DNA from: Mycobacterium sherrisii
GTDB taxonomy: Bacteria; Actinomycetota; Actinomycetes; Mycobacteriales; Mycobacteriaceae
Reading direction: 5' to 3'
Assembly: GCF_002102355.1 (NCBI RefSeq)
Contig: NZ_LQPT01000099.1
Location: 1-64,000 of the forward strand
Length of the DNA: 64,000 bases
The notes beneath the pieces are model-generated. The model had not been told where the DNA came from, made no database searches, and was given only the letters and a program-made list of their open reading frames with translations. Of this stretch, positions 25,352 through 35,372 are shown one piece after another. Every line of letters begins with the position of its first letter. Within the stretch, counting starts at the first letter, position 1. A program made the position numbers and the translations under genes.

Positions 25352-27077
25352 TCCCCTGCTGGCCGCGGCCGGCTTGCTGCGGCCCCGACTCCCCCGCCTG
25401 TTGGCGGCCATCGCGCTGGGGGTGCTGTCGCTGGGTAGCGCGCTGGCGCTGGCCGGGGTGTCGGCGTGGCTGATCACGCGGGCCTGGCAGATGCCGCCCA
25501 TCCTCGACCTGTCGGTCGCGGTCGTCGCGGTGCGGATGTTCGCGATCTCACGCGGGGTGCTGCACTACTGCGAGCGGCTGGCCACTCATGACACCGCGCT
25601 GCGCGCGGCCGGCGTTGCGCGCACCGAGATCTACCACCGGCTCGCCCATGGGCCGACCGCGGCAGCCGCCCGGCTGCACAGCGGCGAGCTGGTGGCCCGC
25701 GTCGGCGCCGACGTCGACGAACTGTCCAACGTCTTAGTCCGCGCGCTGGTGCCGATCGGCGTGGCCGCGGTGTTGGGAGTCGCGGCGACCACCGCCGTCG
25801 CGGTCATTTCCCCGGCGGCCGGTGCGGTGCTGGCCGGGTGTCTGCTCGTCGCGGGCGTGGTGGCACCCCGGCTGGCCGGCAAGGCCGCGGCGACGCAGGA
25901 AGAGGTTGCCCGCCAACATCATTCCGAGCGCGACACGTCGGCCATGATCGCCCTCGAGCACGCCCCGGAGCTGCGGGTCGCCGGCGCCTTGCCCGGCGTC
26001 ATCGCCGACGCGCATCGTCGGCAACTGCAGTGGAGTGATGCCCTGGATGTCGCCGCGAAACCGGCCGCACTCGCCGAGGCCATGCCGACCGCCGCCGTCG
26101 GGATCAGCGTGCTCGGCGCGGTCGTCGCGGGCATCGGGCTGGCCCCGGCGGTCGCCCCCACCACGCTGGCGGTCCTGATGCTGTTGCCGCTGTCGGCGTT
26201 CGAGGCGATGACCCCGTTGCCCGCCGCCGCCATTGCGCTGACCCGGTCCCGCATCGCCGCGCACCGCCTGCTCAGCCTGACGCCGCGCCGCGTTGCGGCC
26301 GAACCCGCAGCGCCGGCACCGATACCCATCGGCACCGCGCGTTTGTCCGCCGACGCGCGCTGCGGCCATGTCGGTGCCGTCGCGGTTCCGATCAGGCTCG
26401 AACTCGAACCGGGCGCGCGCCTGGTCGTCACCGGACCCAGCGGTTCGGGCAAGACGACGTTGCTGATGACGCTCGCCGGATTGCTACCCCCGTTGGACGG
26501 TGCGGTGATGCTGAACGGAATTGACCTCGGCTGCTTCGACGGTGCCGAATTACCCTGCGCCATCGGCTTTTTCGCCGAGGACGCGCACATCTTTGCGACG
26601 ACCGTGCGGGACAACCTGCTGGTCGCCCGGGGTGACTGCGCCGACGATGAGCTGGTCGAAGCCCTGCACGCGGTGGGGCTAGGCGACTGGCTCGATGGTT
26701 TGCCCGAGGGTCTGTCGACGGTGCTGACAGGTGGCGCGCAGGCGGTCTCCGCCGGTCAGCGCCGACGACTGTTGCTGGCCCGCGCGGTGCTTTCGCCGGC
26801 CCGTATCGTGCTGCTCGACGAACCCACCGAGCACCTCGAAACGGCCGATGCCGAGCGGTTTTTGGCGCAGCTGCTAACCCCGGATGCGGGGCTGATGACC
26901 GCGGACCGCACGGTGGTGATCGCCACGCATCACCGGCCCGCGGGCGTGCGGTGTCCCGAACTGCGCGTCGGAGCGGCCGATCGAACGGGCTACAGCGCGC
27001 GTCGACGTGGCATGAATTCCAGTGACAGCAAGACGACGATCAGCGGCAGCACCTGGGTCAGCGAGATGACCGCGTAG
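25338..27077 (+). CDS. cydC: CydC subunit of the cytochrome bd assembly ABC exporter
   Basis: 579 residues with six helices, Walker A GPSGSGKTT, a degenerate signature VSAGQRRRLLLARAV and Walker B IVLLDEP. The Q-loop position reads GFFAEDAHIF, with Glu where Gln is usual. The GTG start at 25338 overlaps cydD by 14 bases. The last 29 codons run 88 bases into the convergent DUF2156 gene, so the extreme C-terminus is longer than needed for the domain. It forms the heterodimer CydDC. Confidence 0.92.
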   Translation: MRRSDPLLAAAGLLRPRLPRLLAAIALGVLSLGSALALAGVSAWLITRAWQMPPILDLSVAVVAVRMFAISRGVLHYCERLATHDTALRAAGVARTEIYHRLAHGPTAAAARLHSGELVARVGADVDELSNVLVRALVPIGVAAVLGVAATTAVAVISPAAGAVLAGCLLVAGVVAPRLAGKAAATQEEVARQHHSERDTSAMIALEHAPELRVAGALPGVIADAHRRQLQWSDALDVAAKPAALAEAMPTAAVGISVLGAVVAGIGLAPAVAPTTLAVLMLLPLSAFEAMTPLPAAAIALTRSRIAAHRLLSLTPRRVAAEPAAPAPIPIGTARLSADARCGHVGAVAVPIRLELEPGARLVVTGPSGSGKTTLLMTLAGLLPPLDGAVMLNGIDLGCFDGAELPCAIGFFAEDAHIFATTVRDNLLVARGDCADDELVEALHAVGLGDWLDGLPEGLSTVLTGGAQAVSAGQRRRLLLARAVLSPARIVLLDEPTEHLETADAERFLAQLLTPDAGLMTADRTVVIATHHRPAGVRCPELRVGAADRTGYSARRRGMNSSDSKTTISGSTWVSEMTA

Positions 27078-28387
27078 CGGCGCGCGTCCAGCGCGTGAAA
27101 CTTTCGCACGTACCGGTACAGCGACTCGAGCGCGATCAACGGGTCGAGCAGATGAATCATCCGGTAGCAGATCCATTGCACCCGGCCACGGTGCTCGTCG
27201 TCGAAAATCTCCGGAAATGCCGCGAAGGCCAACGATACCCGTTGCGCCCCAGCGCTTTTACCGGCCACGATCATGTCGACGCTGAGCCGCTCGTCTATTC
27301 CGTTGGGCGCGCCGCGGCGACGCCACGGCACATCGAGGCTGATGTCGCTGCCGGCCCCGGCCGTCGCATAGCGGTGGAAGCCCTGGACTCGGCCGTCGGC
27401 GTCTCTGGCGATGATCAGCTGTATGCCGGGGAATCGGCCTTCGAGTACGCCGTCGAGGTTCATGTGGAACCCGCGGTCGGCATGGGCACCCCGCGTCGAT
27501 GCCCGCACCACATCGGTCAATTCGGCTAGCAGCGGGCCGCCGAGTTCCTGTTCGGCCACGATCTCGGTGGTGATCCCCGCGTTGTGCGTGCGCTGGACCG
27601 CTTGCCGCAGATTGCGGAACTTGCGTCCCGCCATATCAAACTTCGACACGTCCACCACGACATCGCGGCCGATCGGCACCGCGTGCAGCTTCTGCTTGAG
27701 AACCGTTGAGTCAGTCCATAATTCGAGCTGGCGTTCGCTGCAGCCCACCACCGCTATCCGCCAGCCGCGGGTGCGGCACATCACGGCGAAGTCCGCCACC
27801 AGCTGAGCGAAAGCTGTCTGCTCACCGATCGGGTCGCCACCGACCACCGCGAACCCCATCCGCGTGCGGTAGGCGAGTGCGGCGGTGCCGGTGGCGTTGA
27901 AGAAGTAACTCTTCCCCGTCTGCATGGTGAACGGGGCCAGCGGGTCGTCGGTGGTCGCTTCGATCAACGCCCACGCGCGCGGAAGGTCTTCGGGCCGTGG
28001 ATGCGACGACGTCGGCCACATCAACACCAGTCCGGATCCGGCGATCAGAAAGTTGCCGAGTAGTCCGATGCCCAGCACGTGTGAACCCAGCCCGCCGACC
28101 ACGCACAGCGCGGCCAGCGCGGCGTGCAGGCTGGTCACCGGACGGCCCAGGAAGATGCCGCGCGCGATCAAGGCCGCCGCGGCGAGCACCGTCAACGACC
28201 AATCCAGTCGGTCGGCATAGTGCCACTGCGGCTGATCCCGGTGACGAGCAAGGATCAGGACCAGCCAGCACGTCGCGCTCAGCAGGGCGAATGCGCCGAG
28301 ACAGCGCGCGGCGAGCGAATCGACATGCACCACAACACGTTCGCGCGCGCGGAGCTTCGGGAGGAGGTCGACTGACGGGCTTTTCAC
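26990..28387 (-). CDS. Membrane protein with DUF2156 (LPG-synthase-like) domain
   Basis: 465 residues. About four N-terminal helices (40-140) precede a soluble GNAT-like DUF2156 domain, the catalytic half of MprF/LysX-type lysyl- and alanyl-phosphatidylglycerol synthases (KSYFFNATGTAALAYRTRMGFAVVGGDPIG; FRNLRQAVQRTHNAGI). The full flippase part of MprF is missing. The substrate cannot be read from sequence. It corresponds to Rv1619. Its 3' end overlaps the convergent cydC by 88 bases. Confidence 0.85.
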   Translation of the reverse strand: MKSPSVDLLPKLRARERVVVHVDSLAARCLGAFALLSATCWLVLILARHRDQPQWHYADRLDWSLTVLAAAALIARGIFLGRPVTSLHAALAALCVVGGLGSHVLGIGLLGNFLIAGSGLVLMWPTSSHPRPEDLPRAWALIEATTDDPLAPFTMQTGKSYFFNATGTAALAYRTRMGFAVVGGDPIGEQTAFAQLVADFAVMCRTRGWRIAVVGCSERQLELWTDSTVLKQKLHAVPIGRDVVVDVSKFDMAGRKFRNLRQAVQRTHNAGITTEIVAEQELGGPLLAELTDVVRASTRGAHADRGFHMNLDGVLEGRFPGIQLIIARDADGRVQGFHRYATAGAGSDISLDVPWRRRGAPNGIDERLSVDMIVAGKSAGAQRVSLAFAAFPEIFDDEHRGRVQWICYRMIHLLDPLIALESLYRYVRKFHALDARRYAVISLTQVLPLIVVLLSLEFMPRRRAL

Positions 28388-28524
28388 ACTTCACCTCCCG
28401 ATGGGCTGACACTAGGTGGCGCTGTCGGCGCACCACCTTTCCCACCGCATACCCGGCCGAACCGAATCTACGCTCAATTACCAGCCTGCAGAACCGAAAT
28501 CGGACGGGTGTCAAGTAACTATTC

Positions 28525-28537
28525 GATAACCGTTATC
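28525..28537. promoter_or_regulatory. Perfect 13-base palindrome
   Basis: GATAAC-C-GTTATC, overlapping the tesB stop codon and lying about 138 bases upstream of the DUF2156 gene start. It is AT-richer than its surroundings and could be an operator of the DUF2156 gene; no regulator is known to me. Confidence 0.4.
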
Positions 28538-29444
28538 ACCGGGACCGCGGAAAGTATTTGAGCACACCCTCCTGCACGACGGTCGCGACGAGTTGCCCAG
28601 CGCCGTCGAAGAAGTGGCCGGTCCCCAACCCCCGCGAGTCCGCGGCTACCGGCGACGATGTCGAATACAACACCCAGTCGTTGAAGTTGACCGAACGGTG
28701 AAACCACACGGAATGGTTGGCCGAGGCCGCGAAGATACGGTCAAAACCCCACGACAATCCGTGCGTGGTGATCACCGAGTCCAGCACGGTGGTGTCCGAC
28801 GAATACACCATCGTGGCGGTGTGCAGCACCGGGTCGTCGGGCACCGTGCCCAGGGCCTTGAGCCACACCCGGTTGTGCGCCAGCCGCTCGCCCTTATCGC
28901 GCATCACCCACGCGGGGTCGTTGGTGTAGCGCCATTCGATCGGCTGCAGGGCGTTGACGAAATGCGGGACGGTCTGCTCGTAGCCGCGCAGCAACTCGCC
29001 GATCGGCGGCTGGGTGTGTGGCGGCGGCACCGCCGGCGCATCGACGGCATGCTCGAGGCCGCGCCCGCCGGACATGTAGGAGATCATCGCCGTGGACAGC
29101 AGCACGCCGTCCTGTACGGCGTCGACGCGGCGGTTGGCGAAGCGCCGTTCGTCGCGCAGCCGCACCACGTGAAATTCGATGTCCTTGGCGGTGTCGCCGC
29201 CGTTGATGAAGTGCACCGACAGGGCGCTGGGCGGCAGATCGTCGCGGCGCAGGCTGCGGCTGCTGGCGACGAACGATTGCGCCATCAGCTGCCCGCCGAA
29301 GGTCCGCATCGGGTTCTTGCTGGGGTGAGAACCGACGAATAGGTCGTCACCGAGACGATTGAGGTCCAGCACCGCCAGCAGCTCTTGAAAATCAGGTGAG
29401 CAGTCGGTATTCGGCTCTCGGTCAGATTCCAAGCCGGCCGGCAC
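28536..29444 (-). CDS. tesB: Acyl-CoA thioesterase II
   Basis: 302 residues with a double hotdog fold (TesB type). Catalytic positions matching E. coli Asp204/Thr228/Gln278 are visible as Asp in VYSSDTTVLDS, the serine/threonine-bearing NHSVWFHRSVNFNDW and Gln in VATVVQEGVLKYF. It hydrolyses medium- and long-chain acyl-CoA. It is 15 bases downstream of pykA on the same strand and corresponds to Rv1618 (TesB1). Confidence 0.93.
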   Translation of the reverse strand: MPAGLESDREPNTDCSPDFQELLAVLDLNRLGDDLFVGSHPSKNPMRTFGGQLMAQSFVASSRSLRRDDLPPSALSVHFINGGDTAKDIEFHVVRLRDERRFANRRVDAVQDGVLLSTAMISYMSGGRGLEHAVDAPAVPPPHTQPPIGELLRGYEQTVPHFVNALQPIEWRYTNDPAWVMRDKGERLAHNRVWLKALGTVPDDPVLHTATMVYSSDTTVLDSVITTHGLSWGFDRIFAASANHSVWFHRSVNFNDWVLYSTSSPVAADSRGLGTGHFFDGAGQLVATVVQEGVLKYFPRSR

Positions 29445-29459
29445 GGGCTCTCCTTCGCG

Positions 29460-30878
29460 CTAGAGGTCGTCCTCCCCGATGCGGTGGACGTGGATCAGGT
29501 TGGTCGACCCTACTGTGCCAGGTGGTGCGCCGGCGACGATCACCACCAGGTCACCGCGCTTGTAACGGCCCAGTTCAAGCAGCGATTTGTCGGCCTGGCG
29601 GATCATCTCGTCCGTGGAGTCCACGATCGGGACGATGAACGTCTCGGTGCCCCAGGTCATCGCCAGCTGGCTGCGCACCTCGGGCCAGGCGGTGAATGCC
29701 AACAGCGGCAGCGGGGTGTGCAGGCGGGCCAGCCGGCGCACGGTGTCACCGGACTGGGTGAACGCGACCAGCGCCTTGGCGTCCAGCCGCTCGCCGATGT
29801 CGCGGGCGGCGTAGGAGATCACGCCGCGCTTGGTGCGCGGCACATGGGTCAGCGGCGGGGCGGCCGTGGAGTTCTCCTCGACCGCGGTGACGATGCGGGC
29901 CATGGTGCGGACCGCGGCCAGCGGGTACTTCCCGACCGAGGTCTCACCGGAAAGCATCACCGCGTCGGCGCCGTCGAGGACGGCGTTGGCGACGTCGGAG
30001 GCCTCGGCACGGGTGGGCCGCGAACTGTCGATCATCGACTCGAGCATCTGGGTGGCGACGATGACGGGTTTGGCGTTCTCGCGGGCCACCTGGATGGCCC
30101 GTTTCTGCACCAGCGGAACCTCTTCCAGCGGCAGCTCGACGCCCAAGTCGCCGCGCGCCACCATGATCCCGTCGAAGGCCAGCACGATCGCTTCGAGATT
30201 GTCGATGGACTCCGGCTTTTCCAGCTTGGCGATCACCGGCACGCGCCGGCCCAGCCGATCCATCACCTCGTGCGCCAGCTCGACCTCCGACGGCGACCGC
30301 ACGAAAGACATCGCGACCAGGTCGACGCCCAAGTCCAGAGCGAAAGTGAGGTCGTCAATGTCCTTGTCCGACAACGCCGGAGCGGACACGTTCATCCCGG
30401 GCAACGAGATGCCCTTGTTGTTGCTGACCGGGCCACCCTCGACGACCCGGCACACCACGTCGTCGCCCTCGATGGCCTCGACAACGAGTCCGACCTTGCC
30501 GTCGTCGACCAGGACACGATCGCCCACCGCGGCGTCCTTGGCCAACCTCTTGTAGGTGGTCGACACCCGGTCGTGGGTGCCCTCGCAGTCTTCGACGGTG
30601 ATCCGGACCGTTTCGCCGTCCGCCCAGAAGGTGGACCCGGTGGCGAAGCGCCCGAGCCTGATCTTGGGGCCTTGCAGGTCGGCGAGCACGCCAACCGCGC
30701 GTCCGGTGGCATCCGATGCGGCACGTACCCGCTCGTAGGCCGCCTTGTGGTCCGAATAGTCGCCGTGGCTGAAGTTCAATCGGGCAACGTCCATCCCGGC
30801 CTCGACCAACGCCAACGTCAGCTCATCCGTTTGGGTTGCGGGGCCTAGGGTGCAGACGATCTTTCCGCGTCTACTCAC
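29460..30878 (-). CDS. pykA: Pyruvate kinase
   Basis: 472 residues (472 in M. tuberculosis). The N-terminal KIVCTLGPAT, substrate loop NFSHGDYSDH, the active-site IAKLEKPESIDNLEAI with catalytic Lys and the MVARGDLGVELPLEEVP segment are intact, as is MLESMIDSSRPTRAEASDVANAVLDG. It makes pyruvate and ATP in glycolysis. The GTG start at 30878 is the normal mycobacterial start (SRRGKIVCTLG). Confidence 0.97.
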   Translation of the reverse strand: MSRRGKIVCTLGPATQTDELTLALVEAGMDVARLNFSHGDYSDHKAAYERVRAASDATGRAVGVLADLQGPKIRLGRFATGSTFWADGETVRITVEDCEGTHDRVSTTYKRLAKDAAVGDRVLVDDGKVGLVVEAIEGDDVVCRVVEGGPVSNNKGISLPGMNVSAPALSDKDIDDLTFALDLGVDLVAMSFVRSPSEVELAHEVMDRLGRRVPVIAKLEKPESIDNLEAIVLAFDGIMVARGDLGVELPLEEVPLVQKRAIQVARENAKPVIVATQMLESMIDSSRPTRAEASDVANAVLDGADAVMLSGETSVGKYPLAAVRTMARIVTAVEENSTAAPPLTHVPRTKRGVISYAARDIGERLDAKALVAFTQSGDTVRRLARLHTPLPLLAFTAWPEVRSQLAMTWGTETFIVPIVDSTDEMIRQADKSLLELGRYKRGDLVVIVAGAPPGTVGSTNLIHVHRIGEDDL

Positions 30879-30973
30879 GCCGATCAGCTTAGTCGTGGCG
30901 CGCGCGGCGGGAGTGACCCTCAGGTGACCGCAGGTAAAGCCACAGGGAAATCATCCCGGCGCGTCGCACGCCA

Positions 30974-31414
30974 TCAACCGCTCAGCATCGTCGGAACCAG
31001 CGGAAAGCCGCTTAAATTGCGCAACACCGTCCACCCGATTGTCGTGACAACGATCGCAGTCAGCGCCGCCAGCGGTACCGACCGCCGGGCGCGCCGCCAC
31101 CGGAACAGCAGCCATCCGGCCAGCAGCGGCAGGCCGATGAGCAGAAAGACGTTGTCGTGGACGCTCGCGGCCAGATCGCCGTGCAGCAGGTCGTGGGTCA
31201 TCCGCAGCCCGCCGCAGAACGGACAATCCCAGCCGGTGAGCGCCTTGAACGGGCACTGTGGGTACAGCGAAGCGGCGTTGTGCGGGTCGACCAGCGCGAT
31301 GTAGCCCAGTGCTCCGCCCAGCAGCAGGCCGGTCCCGGCCGCCAGATAGCGGCGCTGCTGGGGTAGAGGCTGGCCCGGTTGTCCCGACGGGCGCGAGGCG
31401 GGTTCAGGTGCCAT
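30974..31414 (-). CDS. DUF2752 membrane protein (Rv1616-like)
   Basis: 146 residues with three predicted helices. DUF2752 has the hallmark CPFKALTGWDCPFCGGLRMTH-type block (two Cys pairs and a GLRM/T-H segment, about 53-75) between helix one and two. Function unknown; the Cys pairs suggest metal binding or redox. It overlaps the upstream TM2 gene by 11 bases, so the two are translated together. Confidence 0.8.
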   Translation of the reverse strand: MAPEPASRPSGQPGQPLPQQRRYLAAGTGLLLGGALGYIALVDPHNAASLYPQCPFKALTGWDCPFCGGLRMTHDLLHGDLAASVHDNVFLLIGLPLLAGWLLFRWRRARRSVPLAALTAIVVTTIGWTVLRNLSGFPLVPTMLSG

Positions 31415-31772
31415 CGCGCAGCGGGCGGCCCTGCGGATCGTTGACTTTGTCGGAGAGGATCAGCACCGCGTCGACGATGCTCCAGATCAATCCGATTCCA
31501 CAGGTCAGCAGGCCCACGAGCAGTTGTGCGACGCCCATTCCGACATCGCCGATGTAGAACCGGCCGATGCCGCCGATGCCGACCAGGCTGAGCAGTTGCA
31601 AGAGACCGGCGATGGTCTTCGATTTGTCCGAATACGGCAGCCCCGTCACCGGGTGGCGACCATAGGGTGCCGACGGATCGGCAAGCGGCGCTGCCGCCGG
31701 ATGGGGCGGATACGGCGGTTGTTGCGGTTGTGCACCTGAGTCTGGGGCATCGCCCCATGACGGATCGGTCAC
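31404..31772 (-). CDS. TM2-domain protein (Rv1615-like)
   Basis: 122 residues. A Pro-rich cytoplasmic N-terminus (about 1-45) precedes a TM2 domain: KSKTIAGLLQLL, then GIGRFYIGDVGMGVAQLL and GLIWSIVDAVLIL, two helices with the GxxRFYxG turn. TM2 proteins are of unknown general function. GTG 31772 is chosen because it starts directly on the family-like VTDPSWGDA. It overlaps the DUF2752 gene. Confidence 0.82.
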   Translation of the reverse strand: MTDPSWGDAPDSGAQPQQPPYPPHPAAAPLADPSAPYGRHPVTGLPYSDKSKTIAGLLQLLSLVGIGGIGRFYIGDVGMGVAQLLVGLLTCGIGLIWSIVDAVLILSDKVNDPQGRPLRDGT

Positions 31773-31953
31773 GGTCTCAGCATGCCAGATCCGCCGGTGA
31801 TACCCCAGCCTCGCGATTGAGGAATCTTCGCTAGGGGTGGCCCTAACGCTGGCTTCTGCGCCGCAGCGACCAGCGCCGTCGCGGTTGTTGAACATCGACG
31901 CCGAGCTCCAATGGTTCGGCGGCGGGTTTGTCGGTGTCCGGTTCCGCGGCCGC

Positions 31954-33234
31954 TTAGGTCTCCGCCTCTTCGGCCCCGGGCTTTTCGGACTCCGGCAGCT
32001 GGGATTCCGGCTCCTCGGCCTCCTCAGGCTCTTCCGCCACCGGTTTTTCGGCTTCTTTGGCCGCTTCGGTCTTTTCGGCTTCTTCGGTCTTTTCGGCCGC
32101 AGGCTCCCCGGCGTCCGGCTCCGAGACTTCCGGCTCGACTATTACCGCTTCGTCTACTACCGCTTCGTCGTCCGCGAGTGACGCGGCTTCGTCGCGCCCC
32201 TCGTCGGCGTCAGCCGATTCCACCGCCTCCTCGGCACTCTTCGGTTCGTCCTGATCGTCAGCACTCGCCGCCACAGCGGGGGACGCCGCGGAAGAGGACG
32301 CCACGGCAACGCTGGTCAGCTCGTCGGCCGGCTTCGCCTCCGCTTCGGATTCAGCGTCGACGACGTAATCCTTGCCGCGCAAACTCTCCGGATCCTCGCG
32401 GCCCTTGGGCGCCAACATGATGTACACCACGGCGCCGATGAACACGAACGTCGACGTGAACGTGTTGATCCGGATCCCGGCGATATGGGTGGCGGTGTCG
32501 TCTCGCAACAGCTCGACCCAGAACCGTCCGACGCAATAAAGGGCGACGTACGCCGCGAAAAGGCGGCCGTGACCCAGCAGGTAGCGCCGGTCGATGAAGA
32601 TCAGGATCGCGAAAACGATGACGTTCCAGATCAATTCGTAGAGAAACGTCGGTTGCACCACGACCGCCAGCTGCCCCGTCGAGACACCATCGAGCGAGTG
32701 CGGGTCGATGTATCCGGACGGGTCGCGGCGATAGAAGATCTCGAGGCCCCAGGGCAGCGTGGTCTCGCGGCCGTAGAGCTCCTGGTTGAAATAGTTGCCG
32801 AGCCGCCCGATGGCTTGGGCCAAGATGATGCCGGGGGCAACCGCGTCGATGAAGGCGGGCAACGGAATGCCGCGGCGCCGGCAACCGATCCACGCCCCGA
32901 GCACCCCGAGGGCCACCGCGCCCCAGATGCCCAATCCCCCGTCCCAGATCCGCACCGCCGCGCTCAGCCCGGCACCGCCCGGTCCCCAGTACGTGCGCCA
33001 GTCGGTGGCCAGGTGGTAGAGCCGGCCCCCGATCAGACCGAACGGCACCACCCACAGCGCAATGTCGTAGATGACCCCCCGCTGCCCGCCGCGCGCGGCC
33101 CAGCGCCGGTCGCCGATCATCAACGCGACCACGATCCCGGCGATGATGAACAGGGCATATGCGCGGATCGGCAACGGCCCAAGATGCCAGACACCCTGTG
33201 GCGGGCTCGGGAAATACGTGGGCAAACTTCTCAT
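31954..33234 (-). CDS. lgt: Prolipoprotein diacylglyceryl transferase with acidic tail
   Basis: 426 residues. The first 270 or so form the seven-helix Lgt enzyme with the H/G-rich signature GRLGNYFNQELYGRET and the essential His, Arg and Tyr region; it attaches diacylglycerol to the lipobox Cys of prelipoproteins. From about residue 285 onwards the chain is an acidic Glu/Ala/Pro-rich cytoplasmic tail without known fold, as also found in mycobacterial Lgt (468 aa in M. tuberculosis). The ATG at 33234 gives [16 protein letters not shown], the normal Lgt start. It overlaps the end of trpA. Confidence 0.95.
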   Translation of the reverse strand: MRSLPTYFPSPPQGVWHLGPLPIRAYALFIIAGIVVALMIGDRRWAARGGQRGVIYDIALWVVPFGLIGGRLYHLATDWRTYWGPGGAGLSAAVRIWDGGLGIWGAVALGVLGAWIGCRRRGIPLPAFIDAVAPGIILAQAIGRLGNYFNQELYGRETTLPWGLEIFYRRDPSGYIDPHSLDGVSTGQLAVVVQPTFLYELIWNVIVFAILIFIDRRYLLGHGRLFAAYVALYCVGRFWVELLRDDTATHIAGIRINTFTSTFVFIGAVVYIMLAPKGREDPESLRGKDYVVDAESEAEAKPADELTSVAVASSSAASPAVAASADDQDEPKSAEEAVESADADEGRDEAASLADDEAVVDEAVIVEPEVSEPDAGEPAAEKTEEAEKTEAAKEAEKPVAEEPEEAEEPESQLPESEKPGAEEAET

Positions 33235-34037
33235 GATGTCGACACTCGCACACCTTGAGCCAATTCCTGGCACAAGGCACGCAAGTGTGGCAGACCGTCG
33301 CCGAGTGCCGACACCAACGCCGAACCCGTGATGACCCCGTCGGCGTAGCTGCCAATTTCGGCGGCCTGCTCACGCGACCGCACGCCCAGCCCCACCCCAA
33401 CCGGAATGTCGGATACCGCCTTGACCCTGCTCACCAGTTCTTCCGCGGCGTTCGACACCGCATCGCGGGCCCCGGTCACGCCCATGGTCGAGGCGGCGTA
33501 GACGAATCCGCGGGACGCCTCGACCGTGCTGACCAGCCGCTCGGGCGTCGACGACGGCGCCACCAGGAAAATACGATCCAGCCGATGTTCCTCGGACGCG
33601 ACGAACCACTCGTCGGCCTCGTCGACGATGAGGTCCGGCGTGATCATCCCGTGCCCGCCCGCTGCTGCCAGATCACGTGCGAAGGCGTCAATCCCGTAGC
33701 GCAGCACCGGGTTCCAGTACGTCATGACGACCGCGCGCCCACCGGCCGAACTGATCGCCTCGACCGCCGTCAGCGCGTCTCGGACCCGCACACCACCGCG
33801 CAGCGCGGCCTCGGTGGCGCGGGCGATCGTCGGTCCGTCCATGCCCGGATCGGAATACGGGATGCCGACTTCGATGAGGTCGCAACCGGATTCGACCAGC
33901 GCAACCATTGCGTCCACCGAGGTGCGCACGTCGGGATAGCCGGTGGGCAGATACCCAATCAGCGCGGCCCGGTTTTCCGACCGGCACGCATCGAACAGCG
34001 GGCTTAGCCGGCTGGCCTGACCTTGCTCGACGGTCAT
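33231..34037 (-). CDS. trpA: Tryptophan synthase alpha subunit
   Basis: 268 residues of TIM-barrel fold. Catalytic Glu and Asp appear in [16 protein letters not shown], and the phosphate loop in [13 protein letters not shown]. It cleaves indole-3-glycerol phosphate to indole, which is channelled to TrpB. ATG 34037 overlaps the trpB stop by four bases, and the stop of trpA overlaps the lgt start by four bases. Confidence 0.96.
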   Translation of the reverse strand: MTVEQGQASRLSPLFDACRSENRAALIGYLPTGYPDVRTSVDAMVALVESGCDLIEVGIPYSDPGMDGPTIARATEAALRGGVRVRDALTAVEAISSAGGRAVVMTYWNPVLRYGIDAFARDLAAAGGHGMITPDLIVDEADEWFVASEEHRLDRIFLVAPSSTPERLVSTVEASRGFVYAASTMGVTGARDAVSNAAEELVSRVKAVSDIPVGVGLGVRSREQAAEIGSYADGVITGSALVSALGDGLPHLRALCQELAQGVRVSTS

Positions 34038-35308
34038 CGGCTGCCCTGGTCGTCCAGCAGCCCGAACCACTTCGCGGCCGTCTCGACATCCTTGTCGCCG
34101 CGCCCCGAAAGGTTCACCACGATGATGGTGCCGGGCCCCAATTCGTTGCCGAGCTTTACCGCGCCCGCCACCGCGTGCGCGGATTCGATGGCCGGGATGA
34201 TGCCTTCGGTGCGACACAGCAGCCGGAATGCGTCCATCGCTTCGGAATCGGTGATCGGCCGGTACTCGGCGCGCCCGCTGTCGCGCAGCCACGCGTGCTC
34301 CGGCCCAACGCCTGGGTAGTCCAAACCCGCTGAGATCGAATGGGATTCGACCGTCTGACCGTCTTTGTCCTGCAACAGATACGAGAACGACCCCTGGAAG
34401 GCGCCGGGCGATCCGCCGGTGAATGTCGCCGCGTGCCTGCCGGTCTCGACACCGTCACCACCCGCCTCGTAGCCGATCAACCGCACCGCGGGGTCGTCGA
34501 TGAAGGCGTGAAAGATGCCGATCGCGTTGGATCCGCCGCCGACGCACGCCGTGACGGCGTCGGGCAGCCGGCCGGCCTGCGCCTGAATCTGCGCGCGCGC
34601 CTCCAGGCCGATGATTCGCTGGAAATCGCGCACCATCGTCGGGAACGGGTGCGGTCCCGCCGCGGTGCCGAAGCAGTAGTAGGTGGTGTAGGCGTTGGTG
34701 ACCCAATCCCGGAACGCCTCGTTGATGGCGTCCTTGAGGGTCTGCGAACCCGCATCCACCGAGACGACCTCGGCACCCAGCAGTCGCATCCGCGCCACGT
34801 TGAGTGCTTGACGAGCCGTGTCCACCGCCCCCATGTAGATCAAGCACTCCAGGCCCAGCAGCGCGCACGCGGTGGCCGTGGCCACGCCGTGCTGCCCGGC
34901 GCCGGTCTCGGCGATTACCCGGGTCTTACCCATCCTCTTGGCCAGCAGTGCCTGACCGAGCACGTTGTTGATCTTGTGAGAACCAGTGTGGTTCAAGTCT
35001 TCTCGTTTGAGGAAGATGCGCGCGGACCCGGCGTGCGCACTCAGCCGGGTGGCCTCGTACAGCGGCGATGGCCGGCCCGCGTAGTTGGCCTGCAGGCCGT
35101 CGAGCAGGTCCAGGAACTCCGGGTTGACCCGTTCCTTCTCGTAGGCTGCGGTGACTTCCTCGATCACCGCCATCAATGCCTCGGCGACGTAGCGGCCGCC
35201 ATAGCTGCGCGGGCCGCCGAAATGCCCACGAGCGTCGGGGTCGTGGCGGGTGGGTGTGGAGATGGCCTCGCTGGTAAGCGGCAGGGCGGGGCGAGTGCGA
35301 TCCACCAT
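34034..35308 (-). CDS. trpB: Tryptophan synthase beta subunit
   Basis: 424 residues. The PLP lysine is in [13 protein letters not shown], followed by the Glu of [11 protein letters not shown] and the Gly-rich phosphate site [10 protein letters not shown]. It joins indole with serine. Three overlapping possible starts exist (TTG 35314, GTG 35311, ATG 35308); the ATG was chosen. It lies 64 bases after trpC and is coupled to trpA. Confidence 0.96.
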   Translation of the reverse strand: MVDRTRPALPLTSEAISTPTRHDPDARGHFGGPRSYGGRYVAEALMAVIEEVTAAYEKERVNPEFLDLLDGLQANYAGRPSPLYEATRLSAHAGSARIFLKREDLNHTGSHKINNVLGQALLAKRMGKTRVIAETGAGQHGVATATACALLGLECLIYMGAVDTARQALNVARMRLLGAEVVSVDAGSQTLKDAINEAFRDWVTNAYTTYYCFGTAAGPHPFPTMVRDFQRIIGLEARAQIQAQAGRLPDAVTACVGGGSNAIGIFHAFIDDPAVRLIGYEAGGDGVETGRHAATFTGGSPGAFQGSFSYLLQDKDGQTVESHSISAGLDYPGVGPEHAWLRDSGRAEYRPITDSEAMDAFRLLCRTEGIIPAIESAHAVAGAVKLGNELGPGTIIVVNLSGRGDKDVETAAKWFGLLDDQGSR

Positions 35309-35372
35309 CACCAATGCTCGACGCGGGGACGGCTCATGGGGTTCAACGTTTCACGACGGGGGTTCGTCACAG

